In this document: piece after piece, positions 8,623-17,225 of the stretch
How the letters are laid out: every line of letters begins with the position of its first letter
How positions within the stretch are numbered: the first letter of the stretch is position 1
From: Cohaesibacter marisflavi
Lineage (GTDB): Bacteria; Pseudomonadota; Alphaproteobacteria; Rhizobiales; Cohaesibacteraceae
Assembly: GCF_900115225.1 (NCBI RefSeq)
Contig: NZ_FOVR01000014.1
Coordinates: forward strand, 62,001 to 126,000
Direction: 5' to 3'
Length of the DNA stretch: 64,000 nucleotides
Made by a program: the position numbers and the translations under genes
The notes under the pieces: model-generated
Database searches by the model: none
What the model was told of the DNA's origin: nothing
What the model saw: the letters and a program-made list of their open reading frames with translations, nothing else

Positions 8623-10125
8623 TCAAGCAACCATCGATGCGGAAGGCATCGCGTGCAGCAGAATTTCCTCTTCATTGATGGCATCCCCCTCCAGTTCGGC
8701 GGTGATTTTACCATCGGCCATGACCAGAACGCGATCAGCCAGCCCCATCAGCTCGGGCATTTCCGAAGAAATCAGCAAAATCGCAATACCGCTGGCGGCA
8801 AGGTCATCAATCAGTTTGTAAATTTCGGATTTGGCACCGACATCAATCCCGCGGGTGGGTTCATCAAGAATGAGAACCTTGGGCGACCGCGCCAGCCAGC
8901 GGGCCAGAACCACTTTCTGCTGGTTGCCACCGGAAAGATCCGACACCTGCGTATCCAGGCTCGGCGCCTTGATCTTCATAGCTCTTGCTGCCTCGCCAAC
9001 CAGATTTTTCGCCGACTGGCGATCAAACAGGCCATAACGCGAGACCAGATCGGGAATGACAATCGCGCCATTGTCCAGAATGGAGCGCATCAGCAACAGG
9101 GCCTCATGCTTGCGATCTTCCGGCGCAAAGCCGATCCCCGCCTGAATGGCAGCCGCCGTATTGTTGGCAGCAAGCGCTTTGCCTTCCATATGAACCGTGC
9201 CGCCGGTGATCTTGTCATAGCCAAATATGGCCTTGGCCAACTCGGACCGCCCCGCCCCCATCAAGCCGCCAAGCCCAACCACTTCACCGGCATTGATTGT
9301 CAGGGAGATATTTTCAATCGCGGCCGAGGACAGGTCCCTGACCTCCAGGACCGCGCGATTCTGCTTGCTCGGGCGCCGCGAGAAGAGCGTGCTCAGCTCT
9401 CGACCAACCATCTTGCGAGCAATGGATTCGGTCGTCTCCTCAGCAACCTGTGTCTGGGACACGATACGACCATCACGCAACACGGCAACCTGATCGGCCA
9501 GATCAACCACCTCATTGAGGCGGTGTGAAATATAAACGATGGCTTTACCCTCTTCGCGCAGGCGGCGAATGATGCGGAACAGGCGTCGCGCCTCGTCATC
9601 GGTAAGGGAAGATGTTGGCTCATCGAATGCGATAAACTGCCCGCCTGCGCGCACGGCCCGGATAATCTCGATCATCTGGCGCTGGGCTGGTCCGATCCGC
9701 TCGCAACTCTGGTCCGGATCCAGTTCATCGGCCATGCCGAAATCCTTGAGCAGCGCCAACGTATCACGCTTGAGCCGCGAACGATCCAGAAAGGCGCGTC
9801 CAACACGCGGCAGCTCGCCGATATAGATATTCTCCGCCACGCTCATATCGGGCACGATTTCCGGTTCCTGGTGGATCACCCTTATGCCCCTGGCATGAGC
9901 TTCTCTCGTCTGCCCAAAGACAACCGGCTGCCCGTCGATCAGCACAGATCCGGTGTCGGGCGGAAACACGCCCTCAAGAATGCGCATCAAGGTCGATTTT
10001 CCGGCCCCGTTTTCCCCCACCAACGCCAAAACCTCTCCGGGTGTGAAGGTCACCTCCACATCGGCAAGGGCCTGAACAACCCCGAAGCGCTTGGAAATGT
10101 TGGTCATACTAATTGTGTTCTGCAT
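8623..10125 (-). CDS. CUT2-type sugar ABC transporter ATPase (two nucleotide-binding domains)
   Basis: A 500-residue protein with two fused ABC domains, as in RbsA/AraG. The first has Walker A GENGAGKST (near residue 37) and Walker B FIAFDEPTSSLT (near 165); the second has the usual degenerate Walker A region (GLMGAGRSELA, near 288) and a clear LSGGNQQK signature with LILDEPTRGID. The ribosome site AAAGGAGGCGAG sits directly before the ATG. It energises the permease encoded just downstream. Confidence 0.93.
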   Translation of the reverse strand: MQNTISMTNISKRFGVVQALADVEVTFTPGEVLALVGENGAGKSTLMRILEGVFPPDTGSVLIDGQPVVFGQTREAHARGIRVIHQEPEIVPDMSVAENIYIGELPRVGRAFLDRSRLKRDTLALLKDFGMADELDPDQSCERIGPAQRQMIEIIRAVRAGGQFIAFDEPTSSLTDDEARRLFRIIRRLREEGKAIVYISHRLNEVVDLADQVAVLRDGRIVSQTQVAEETTESIARKMVGRELSTLFSRRPSKQNRAVLEVRDLSSAAIENISLTINAGEVVGLGGLMGAGRSELAKAIFGYDKITGGTVHMEGKALAANNTAAAIQAGIGFAPEDRKHEALLLMRSILDNGAIVIPDLVSRYGLFDRQSAKNLVGEAARAMKIKAPSLDTQVSDLSGGNQQKVVLARWLARSPKVLILDEPTRGIDVGAKSEIYKLIDDLAASGIAILLISSEMPELMGLADRVLVMADGKITAELEGDAINEEEILLHAMPSASMVA

Positions 10126-10152
10126 CTCGCCTCCTTTTCAGATGCGAAGACC

Positions 10153-10188
10153 GGGCAGGCATCTGCCCCTCCCTGCCATTGACGGCAG
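10153..10188 (-). repeat. Two short hairpins before the ATPase gene
   Basis: GGGCAG-GCAT-CTGCCC (10153-10168) and CTGCC-ATTGAC-GGCAG (10173-10188) are adjacent stem-loops in the gap between the binding-protein and ATPase genes. With the stronger 10231-10251 stem they form a structured intercistronic region. Confidence 0.45.
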
Positions 10189-10230
10189 CCATATTCCAAA
10201 GCCCGACGAGGGGCAGTTTGGACCGGAATA

Positions 10231-10251
10231 GGCCCCGTGCAGCACGGGGCC
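10231..10251 (-). repeat. Strong intercistronic hairpin after the binding-protein gene
   Basis: A perfect 9-bp stem (GGCCCCGTG / CACGGGGCC) with a 3-base loop begins 18 bases after the binding-protein stop. No U-run follows on the minus strand, so it is unlikely to be a full terminator. It resembles hairpins that stabilise binding-protein mRNA and lower expression of the membrane components. Confidence 0.65.
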
Positions 10252-10269
10252 TCGCATTTTAAAACTATA

Positions 10270-11244
10270 TTACTTGCACAGACGCCCTTTATACGCGTCG
10301 AAATTGCCCATATTGACCAGTTCAGGCGAAGAATAGGTGTTCTCGGGCAGGTCTTTGCCATTCTCGATTGCGTCCATTAGTAGATTGACAGCAACCTTGC
10401 CCTGGTTTTCAGGGTTGAACCACATCGTGCCTTTGAAGGCGGATGCGCGTCCATTGCCGAAGGCGTCACAGGCGCGACTGCCATCGATGCCAACGCCGAT
10501 GCCATTTTCTGCCGCATAGCCGGAATTTTCCATGGCGCGTGCAGCCCCCAGAACGCCGTCATCATTGCAGGAATAGAAAATCCAGTTGGTGATCTGGGGA
10601 TTGGCGGTCAGTGTGGTGGTCATCACGTCAATGGAGTTGACCATCGTGTTGTCATAGGCAACGCGGGCAATATCATCGCGTTCGAATTCCGGATTGGCCT
10701 TCAGGAAAGCATCCTCGGCACCCTTGTTGCGCAGCATGCAGGTATCAGCCTTGCGGTCTTCAATCGAGGCAATCTTGACAGTTTCAGGATCCCAGCCGGA
10801 AGCCTTGTAAAGGTTTGACAATTCTTCGCCAACGGCCAGGCCGATATTATAGGAATCAAGCCCGACGAACGGTACCTTGGTGCCATCTTCATGATAGATG
10901 TCGTCATCGACCGCCACCAGCTTGACGCCAGCCTCCTTGGCGCGCGCAGCAACAACCGGGCCGATGCCGCGATCTGGCACGACAATGGCGATGCCCTTCA
11001 CACCGTCACCAATCATGGTATCAACAGCGGTGATTGCCAGATCGGCATTGAATTGCACATCCTGCGCGATAAGCGAGGCGCCACGTGCTTCTGCGGCCTT
11101 TTGCGCCCCGACCACTTCGGCTACGAACCATGGATGGTCACCCATCTTGTTCACATAGCCGATTTTAATGTCATCGGCATTGGCCAGAGATGAAACGCTG
11201 CAAAATGCGACAGCAGCGCCTATCCATTTTAGTGAATTACCCAT
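10270..11244 (-). CDS. Periplasmic sugar-binding protein, L-arabinose-binding (AraF) type
   Basis: A 324-residue periplasmic binding protein with a signal peptide (about residues 1-23, ending ANA). It aligns along its length with E. coli AraF: HPWFVAE near residue 37 against EPWFQTE, and KLVAVDDDIY near 107 against KVIAVDDQF. This suggests L-arabinose or a close pentose. The ribosome site GGAGGAG lies upstream of the ATG. It is followed by a strong hairpin and then the ATPase gene. Other aldoses cannot be excluded. Confidence 0.82.
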   Translation of the reverse strand: MGNSLKWIGAAVAFCSVSSLANADDIKIGYVNKMGDHPWFVAEVVGAQKAAEARGASLIAQDVQFNADLAITAVDTMIGDGVKGIAIVVPDRGIGPVVAARAKEAGVKLVAVDDDIYHEDGTKVPFVGLDSYNIGLAVGEELSNLYKASGWDPETVKIASIEDRKADTCMLRNKGAEDAFLKANPEFERDDIARVAYDNTMVNSIDVMTTTLTANPQITNWIFYSCNDDGVLGAARAMENSGYAAENGIGVGIDGSRACDAFGNGRASAFKGTMWFNPENQGKVAVNLLMDAIENGKDLPENTYSSPELVNMGNFDAYKGRLCK

Positions 11245-11274
11245 TTTTCTCCTCCACAGTTATGGGCGTTGGCG

Positions 11275-14200
11275 TCAGACCGCCAGAACGGGCGCATGCG
11301 CGGCGTCCCCTCTTTCGGCTTCAACCAGAAGCTCTGAAGCCAGAGCATGATTAGGATCGTCCTTGAGGGCTCGATAGAGCCAGTCTTTTGCAACATCCTC
11401 CTGCTTGCGCACGAGCGCCACCTGCCCGAGCATGACATAGGCAGAAATGGACTGTCTAAGCTGTATGTCATCGTCAAAGATCAGCATCGTCGGCAACGAG
11501 GTTGCGAAATAGTCAATCTTGGCCGTCGTGCCCAGAAGGTCCTTGGCGTAACCTTCAAGGGCATCACACAACATGTCAGCCTTCCGGTTGCGCCCCAGAG
11601 CTTTCATGGACAATATTGAATAATATGTCTTCTCGGAAAAGGCCCTGACCTCCATATCAAGGAAATCCCCTTTGAAATCAGCGGCCAAAGTCCAGTTTTT
11701 CAAAGCTTGTTCCTGATTTCCCGCTTGGGCATGAGCCACGCCGGCCCAGTAATGGGCATCGGACTGGTTGGCGAGCAGGTGCCGCGCCTCGCCAAGATTG
11801 TGCGGGCTGGTCATGGCCTTCTCAAAGGCCTCGCACGCCGCCACAAGATCACCGCGCTCCAGCGCATTCCTGCCCAGATTCAGACAGGTTCGGGTGAATT
11901 GCTCAAGAGCCATTCCTTCCCCGCCTTCCCATGGCTGGAACTGCCGCTGCATCAGTGTCGCCAATGCCTTGTCTGGGGCTCCGGTCTGGTTGAAGAGAGC
12001 AACCAGTTCGATTGTCAGATCATCGCGTTTCATGACCAGACCGCCATGAGCTTCCAGCTCCTTGAGCCGCTCATCGGGCTGCTTGCCAAGGCGTTTCCAG
12101 AGCTGGTCGCGCTCATAGAAGATGCGGGCATCAGCACGATCACAGGCAAAGGCCCTGTCATAAGCGGCAAGCGCCTTTTGTGCATCCTTGAGAATATTGT
12201 GATAGCCAATACCCAGATTCCGCCAGGGAATGGAAAATTTGGGCTGGTTTTCAACGGATTGCTCCCAAAGCACGATGGCTTCTTCATGCCGTTTTTTGTC
12301 GTAAAGGAGGTTGCCCAGATAGTAAGGAGCCATGGCATCCGTAGCATCCGCGGCAATCGCCGCCTTCAGAATGGCGATCTCTTCGAGACGGTTGGGGAAA
12401 CAATAGTCGCTGTTGGCTTTGCGAGCGCATTGGCGCTGTCTGTCGGCTTCATCATGCAGCCCCAACTGATCGGCAAAATAGGCCGCGTAATAGTGCATGA
12501 GGGGTTCCGTGCCCGAAGAGCCCGGCGAAGTACCGCGTGACGTCAACTCGAACGCCCGGTTGAAGTCGCCCATGCTGGCATAATCCAGAGACAAATCCAG
12601 CAGCACCTGCGGATCAACACTCAAAGGAAGCCGCAGCGCATCCCGCGCCATATAGTCCAGCGGGTCCAGCGCCAGCGTTTCCGCAAACAGATCATCCGCC
12701 TCGTCACTGCGCCCCAGCGCACGAAGACAGAAAGCCTTGAGATTACGCGCTTTCAAATTGTCGACCCCAACACGCAGGGCTTCATTGGACCGGCGCAATG
12801 CTTCGGCCCAACGCCCCTTGGCTGCGTCTATTTCAGCCATGGCCAATTGGCTTGGCGCCCCCCATGCAACGGTCCAGCCAGCCTTGCCAAAATAATCATA
12901 GGCCGCTTCCGTGCGCCCCATATGACGCAAGGTGAGTCCGAGGTTGTAGAACGCCTCGCCATCCTGCGGGTTGGGATTGCGCAGGCGAAGCCTGCCAAGG
13001 GCGGCGCGGAAATGCGCTTCAGCGGCTTCAAATGCGCCGCGCCGCAGATGCCATACCCCCATGGCGTTGTTGCAACGACTATCCTGCGGATCGCGCTTGA
13101 GAGCTTCGCGCCAATAAATCTCGGGTGCCCGCGTCGCATGCCGATACTGACTAAGATGCAGCCCCGTGATGTAAAGTTCATCAAGACTCTCGATATCTTC
13201 GGGCAACATCGGCTCCGTGGCCGATTGGGTGGGTTCGTCATCGCGGACGCGATCAATGCCCCAATCGAGCAGCATAGTCCCGTCCGCATCCAGAATAACC
13301 AGCGCCAACTCATCGCGGTAAGTGCCCTCCGGCACCTCAGCCTCAAGCAATAGCGGCTTTTGCGGTTTTGCCTCAACGCCCCAACAGGCGATCTCCTGCT
13401 GGCCTTTGCGCACCCGCATCAAGGCTCCGGACAAAGGCACCACGGTATGAAGACCGATTTGCAGACGCGTGCCTTCAAGGGACACATTGACTGCCAGTTC
13501 AGGCGTGGCCTGATGTGCCGGTCCAATATCGCGAATGCCATACCAATGCTGGGTGAAAATCTTTGTTTCCCCCGGTGCAATGAAAGCGAAATCCGGTTGG
13601 TTGTCGGTATAGACTCCCGCCATCAGCTCGATATAGGGCCGATAGATGCCATTATCGTCAGGATCCGTCAGATTGCGGTCCCATGCATAGCCGAAATCAT
13701 GATTGCCCCAGGTCCATTGTTTCTTGCCCGGTGAGACATGGCGATCGGCCACATGTACAAGGCCAGCACCAGCCGCATGATCATAGCCGCCGCAGAAGGA
13801 CCCCAACGTATCCACGCACATATAGGATGTGGGCACAGGAATATTGGCGTACCAACGCAAATCATTCGGCGCATAGTTGCTCTCGGGAACAAACTGGCTG
13901 GGCGCTTCGATCTCTGGCACACCGGAGCGCGCCCTTTCGCCATAGTCAACACCGTAATAGTGCCCCTGACAACGCGGAAAATCGATCATGGCTCGCTTGG
14001 CATGGTCAGCAACACGGGTCACATCTTCAGGGAAGAAACTCTGATAATGCTCATGCACCTCGGTTGCCGCATTGGCCCACCACATGACGGTCTGCGTCAT
14101 CGCTGTACGGTTATGCAACCGCACCAAAATGTCGAAACGGGCAATGTCCGGATAAAGACGCACCCCATGCATGCCCTTCATGCGGTTCATGGGTTCATGC

Positions 14201-14691
14201 TCACTCATCCAGACCGTCTGGGCGCCATCATCGCCCTCTTCGATCATCCAGTCGGTCGGCATATAGGTGCTCGGGCGGTGATGCTGTGGCCAGTTAAACT
14301 CTATGCCACCGGAAATCCACGGCCCGGCCAGCCCGACCAGTGCAGGCTTGATCACATGATTGCGATAGATGATGTCATACCCGTTGGCCTTGTCGATCGC
14401 CGCATAAACGCGCCCGCCCAGCTCTGGCAGAACAATCACCAAAAGATGGTCATTCTCGATGAAAACAGCCGTCCATTCATGCTCCACCGGTTCGCTCTCG
14501 ATCCGGTCAATGAAAGGCAGGGGGTAAACACGTCCACTGGACCCCTGAAATACGCGCTTCTCAAGAAACATCGGATTGCGTTCGGCCTGCGCAGGTTCAT
14601 AGGTCGGTAACGCCAGTGGTTGGCTCCAGGCCTTCACAGGGCGGCCCTTCTGGGATGCGGGTGCCTCAGCAAAAAGGGTATGGCAAGTCAT
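11275..14691 (-). CDS. DUF5107 - tetratricopeptide repeat protein of a sugar cluster
   Basis: A 1138-residue protein without signal peptide or membrane helix. Residues about 40-410 match DUF5107 (mutarotase-like beta-sandwich; ELGGRVYAAIDKANGYDIIYRN and GIEFNWPQHHRP are recognisable), a family often found in carbohydrate clusters. Residues about 520-1130 are repeated helix pairs typical of TPRs (AEAHFRAALGRLR, NLGIGYHNILKDAQKALAAYDRAF). It is the first gene of the operon, 30 bases before the binding-protein gene. A cytoplasmic carbohydrate-active or scaffold role is plausible but unproven. No good ribosome site is seen at the ATG used; Met41 (14571) is an alternative. Confidence 0.75.
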   Translation of the reverse strand: MTCHTLFAEAPASQKGRPVKAWSQPLALPTYEPAQAERNPMFLEKRVFQGSSGRVYPLPFIDRIESEPVEHEWTAVFIENDHLLVIVLPELGGRVYAAIDKANGYDIIYRNHVIKPALVGLAGPWISGGIEFNWPQHHRPSTYMPTDWMIEEGDDGAQTVWMSEHEPMNRMKGMHGVRLYPDIARFDILVRLHNRTAMTQTVMWWANAATEVHEHYQSFFPEDVTRVADHAKRAMIDFPRCQGHYYGVDYGERARSGVPEIEAPSQFVPESNYAPNDLRWYANIPVPTSYMCVDTLGSFCGGYDHAAGAGLVHVADRHVSPGKKQWTWGNHDFGYAWDRNLTDPDDNGIYRPYIELMAGVYTDNQPDFAFIAPGETKIFTQHWYGIRDIGPAHQATPELAVNVSLEGTRLQIGLHTVVPLSGALMRVRKGQQEIACWGVEAKPQKPLLLEAEVPEGTYRDELALVILDADGTMLLDWGIDRVRDDEPTQSATEPMLPEDIESLDELYITGLHLSQYRHATRAPEIYWREALKRDPQDSRCNNAMGVWHLRRGAFEAAEAHFRAALGRLRLRNPNPQDGEAFYNLGLTLRHMGRTEAAYDYFGKAGWTVAWGAPSQLAMAEIDAAKGRWAEALRRSNEALRVGVDNLKARNLKAFCLRALGRSDEADDLFAETLALDPLDYMARDALRLPLSVDPQVLLDLSLDYASMGDFNRAFELTSRGTSPGSSGTEPLMHYYAAYFADQLGLHDEADRQRQCARKANSDYCFPNRLEEIAILKAAIAADATDAMAPYYLGNLLYDKKRHEEAIVLWEQSVENQPKFSIPWRNLGIGYHNILKDAQKALAAYDRAFACDRADARIFYERDQLWKRLGKQPDERLKELEAHGGLVMKRDDLTIELVALFNQTGAPDKALATLMQRQFQPWEGGEGMALEQFTRTCLNLGRNALERGDLVAACEAFEKAMTSPHNLGEARHLLANQSDAHYWAGVAHAQAGNQEQALKNWTLAADFKGDFLDMEVRAFSEKTYYSILSMKALGRNRKADMLCDALEGYAKDLLGTTAKIDYFATSLPTMLIFDDDIQLRQSISAYVMLGQVALVRKQEDVAKDWLYRALKDDPNHALASELLVEAERGDAAHAPVLAV

Positions 14692-15266
14692 GTGTGCATT
14701 TTGTCTTCAGCTGCTGACAATTTAATCCCTGAAGACATCCTCCGGCCCTCATGGTGAGCCTTGGAATTAAAAACCAGAATGGCAAATTTACTGAATAGTA
14801 TGGAAGATATTCCGAAATGTGAAACAGACATGCGTAAAACGCATATCTGAAAATCCGGCTCCAACAATTCAATCTGAAACGAAAGTATTAGCTTTGATCA
14901 ATCTCCGTAAAAATCTGGAGGCTCACACACGCCATCGACGCACCGCTTCATTTGTCCCTGTTTCGAAGAAAATCATCCTTTTATTCGATAGATATTGAAC
15001 ATAATCGCTCATTGGCAAAAAAACAGGCTCTGAAACAAGGAAGGGATCGCTTGGGAACGCTCCGCGCGCGATAATCGAGAGTGACAACCTCGCACCGCCC
15101 TAAAAGACCTTTTCAGAATACGGGATATGGATTATTTACCGGAATATCTCTTTTGAATTAGAACAAAACCATTCTATTCGCGCATCACAAAGATACCCGA
15201 TCCTGATATAGTCTCTATATCGAAAGGGCCAACAGCCAGCCCACCGTTCGCAAGAGGCCTGCATCT
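14692..15266. promoter_or_regulatory. Divergent promoter region between the DUF5107 gene and the AraC-family gene
   Basis: A 575-base gap with no gene I can support. It holds three symmetric elements: ATGCGT-AAA-ACGCAT at 14830-14844, GATATAG-TCT-CTATATC at 15205-15221, and a ten-base word CGGAATATCT present once in each orientation (15140-15149 on plus, 14805-14814 on minus). These are candidate operators for the AraC-family regulator; none is tested. Confidence 0.5.
15205..15221. repeat. Inverted repeat upstream of the AraC-family gene
   Basis: Perfect 7-base arms (GATATAG and CTATATC) flank TCT, 46 bases before the regulator start. The position suits an autoregulatory operator or a promoter -10 overlap. 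Confidence 0.4.
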
Positions 15267-16160
15267 ATGACACCAGATCAGCACCAAATACGGGAAGGAT
15301 TTGCAGGGCAACGATCCGCCGTTTTGCCTCGCTCGGTTGTGGCAACCTGGCTCGCCAATGACCCACTGTTTGATATGGTCCCCAGCGATGTCGGCCTTTT
15401 CCCTGAAGCACAATGGCACTATGTCGACCGCCCCAAAGGCTCGACCCAGTTGATCCTCATCTATTGCGTATCGGGCGAAGGATGGGCAACCATCGCGGAC
15501 CACACCTTCCGCATCCATGCCGGGCAAGCCCTGCTTGTTCCCCCCGACACACCCCATCTTTATGGCGCGGACCAGCATAATCCATGGACCATCTACTGGA
15601 TTCACCTTGCGGGCAGAAAAACACGCAGCCTCTTACAGCTTCTCGATCTGGATCCGGCATCCCTGATGCTCTATCCTGGTCATGACCCTGCCTTGCCCTC
15701 GCTTTTCGAACGCATTCTCTATCTCCTCGATAGCGGCTATTCCGACGAAAGCTTGCGTCTCGCCTCAATGGCGACGCATCAGATGGCAACGCATCTGGTT
15801 TCCATACGCCACAGACAGCCACACGGCGAAGATAGCCACCGCGCCAACATCAAAAGCGTCATCGACTTCATGAACAAGGCACTGGACAAAAAATTGACGT
15901 TGGAAGAACTGGCCGCCCATGCCAGCATGTCCAAGTCGCATTTCACCTACATTTTCAAGAAGCGTACGGGCTTCGCCCCGCTTGACTATTTCCTGCGCCT
16001 GAAGATGCAGAGGGCCTGCTATCTGCTCGATACAACAGACCTTCCGGTCAAAGTCATAGCCATGCAGCTTGGCTTTGATGACTCACTCTATTTTTCGCGA
16101 CGCTTCCGCCTGATACACAATTGCTCGCCCATCCAGTATAAGGCCGTGCAGAAGGGTTGA
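15267..16160 (+). CDS. AraC-family transcriptional regulator
   Basis: A 297-residue regulator. The N-terminal half (about 25-130) is the AraC cupin ligand domain (YCVSGEGWATIADHTFRIHAGQALLVPPDTPHLY), and residues about 190-295 form the double helix-turn-helix (LEELAAHASMSKSHFTYIFKKRTG and VKVIAMQLGFDDSLYFSRRF). It is transcribed away from the DUF5107/ABC transporter operon, so it most likely activates that operon, and perhaps the GH127 gene, in response to the sugar. AGAGG about 9 bases before the ATG is the ribosome site. Confidence 0.9.
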   Translation: MTPDQHQIREGFAGQRSAVLPRSVVATWLANDPLFDMVPSDVGLFPEAQWHYVDRPKGSTQLILIYCVSGEGWATIADHTFRIHAGQALLVPPDTPHLYGADQHNPWTIYWIHLAGRKTRSLLQLLDLDPASLMLYPGHDPALPSLFERILYLLDSGYSDESLRLASMATHQMATHLVSIRHRQPHGEDSHRANIKSVIDFMNKALDKKLTLEELAAHASMSKSHFTYIFKKRTGFAPLDYFLRLKMQRACYLLDTTDLPVKVIAMQLGFDDSLYFSRRFRLIHNCSPIQYKAVQKG

Positions 16161-16194
16161 TGTCATCCAATCCTGCTCTCTCTTGATACAATAA

Positions 16195-16222
16195 AAGCCG
16201 GAATGGCAATCCACTCCGGCTT
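16195..16222 (-). terminator. Rho-independent terminator of the deoxyribose operon
   Basis: Arms AAGCCGGA and TCCGGCTT, extended by a mismatched ATGG/CCAC, form the stem. On the minus strand it is followed by TTATTGTA, giving a classical terminator after the sugar kinase gene. It lies just past the end of the convergent AraC gene and may serve both. Confidence 0.75.
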
Positions 16223-16248
16223 AGAGGCTTTCACCAAGGGCGATACCC

Positions 16249-17178
16249 CTATTTCTCGAGAGACGCGCAAAAGGCTTCGAATTCTGCCCCCGTTGCATAG
16301 GATTTCTGCGTGCCCTGTCGCGTAATGGAATCTGCTGCATAGCGCACGGACATGGAAAGCGCCGCTTCGAGATCCTTGTCGCGGGTATAGAAATGCGCAA
16401 AACAGCCAATGAAGGCGTCGCCAGCTCCCGTCGTATCCTTCGGTGTCACGGTAATGGGAGCAAAATGCTTGCGCCCTTCTTTGGTGACCAGCAGTGCACC
16501 CTTTGACCCGAGCGTGACAATCACCGTCTTGATCCCCTTGGCCATGAGGCTGCGGGCGGCTGCTTCCGCACTGTCCTCATCACTCACCGTCATACCCGTC
16601 AGCAATTCAAGCTCGCTTTCATTGGGTACCAGATAGGTCACATCGGTGATACGGGAGGCATCAAGATCCGGTTGTGCCGGAGCAGGGTTCAGCAGGGTTG
16701 GAATGCCGTGCTTCGCACCAAAGGCGATGGTGTGATAGATCGTCTCCAGCGGCACTTCCAGCTGCATGACGATGAGATCACACTGCTTAAGTTCTTCTGC
16801 CGCCTTGTCAACTTCCTCGGGGGTCAAATGCTCATTGGCCCCTTTCACGATCAGGATGCTGTTTTCGCCCGATTCCTCCACGAAGATTGGCGCAACACCT
16901 GAAGAGGTGCCCGGCACGCGCACCACATGGCGCGTATCGACGCCCAGTGTCTCAAGATTGTTGATGGTATTGTCGGCAAAGATATCATCCCCCACCCGCG
17001 TGACCATCATCACGTCGGCCCCCAGTTTGGCGGCGGCCACAGCCTGATTGGCTCCCTTGCCACCACATCCGAGACTGAAGGATGGCGCTTCCAGCGTTTC
17101 GCCCGGCCCGGGCATGCGGGTGACATAGGTGATCAGATCGACCATATTGCTGCCAACGACAGCGACTTTTCCTGACAT
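16249..17178 (-). CDS. PfkB-family sugar kinase (ribokinase/deoxyribokinase type)
   Basis: A 309-residue ribokinase-like enzyme with the N-terminal GCGGKGANQAVAAAKLGA signature (near residue 38) and the C-terminal DTTGAGDAFIGCF motif carrying the catalytic Asp (near 252). The ATG at 17178 has GGGAAGAG upstream; an earlier in-frame ATG at 17214 is unlikely. It sits in one operon with deoC and opposite deoR, so I infer that it phosphorylates 2-deoxyribose to deoxyribose 5-phosphate, the DeoC substrate. Ribose kinase activity cannot be excluded. Confidence 0.85.
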   Translation of the reverse strand: MSGKVAVVGSNMVDLITYVTRMPGPGETLEAPSFSLGCGGKGANQAVAAAKLGADVMMVTRVGDDIFADNTINNLETLGVDTRHVVRVPGTSSGVAPIFVEESGENSILIVKGANEHLTPEEVDKAAEELKQCDLIVMQLEVPLETIYHTIAFGAKHGIPTLLNPAPAQPDLDASRITDVTYLVPNESELELLTGMTVSDEDSAEAAARSLMAKGIKTVIVTLGSKGALLVTKEGRKHFAPITVTPKDTTGAGDAFIGCFAHFYTRDKDLEAALSMSVRYAADSITRQGTQKSYATGAEFEAFCASLEK

Positions 17179-17225
17179 GGTTCTCTTCCCTTGATTAGCC
17201 TTTGTTATGGCCACCGTATGCGAGA

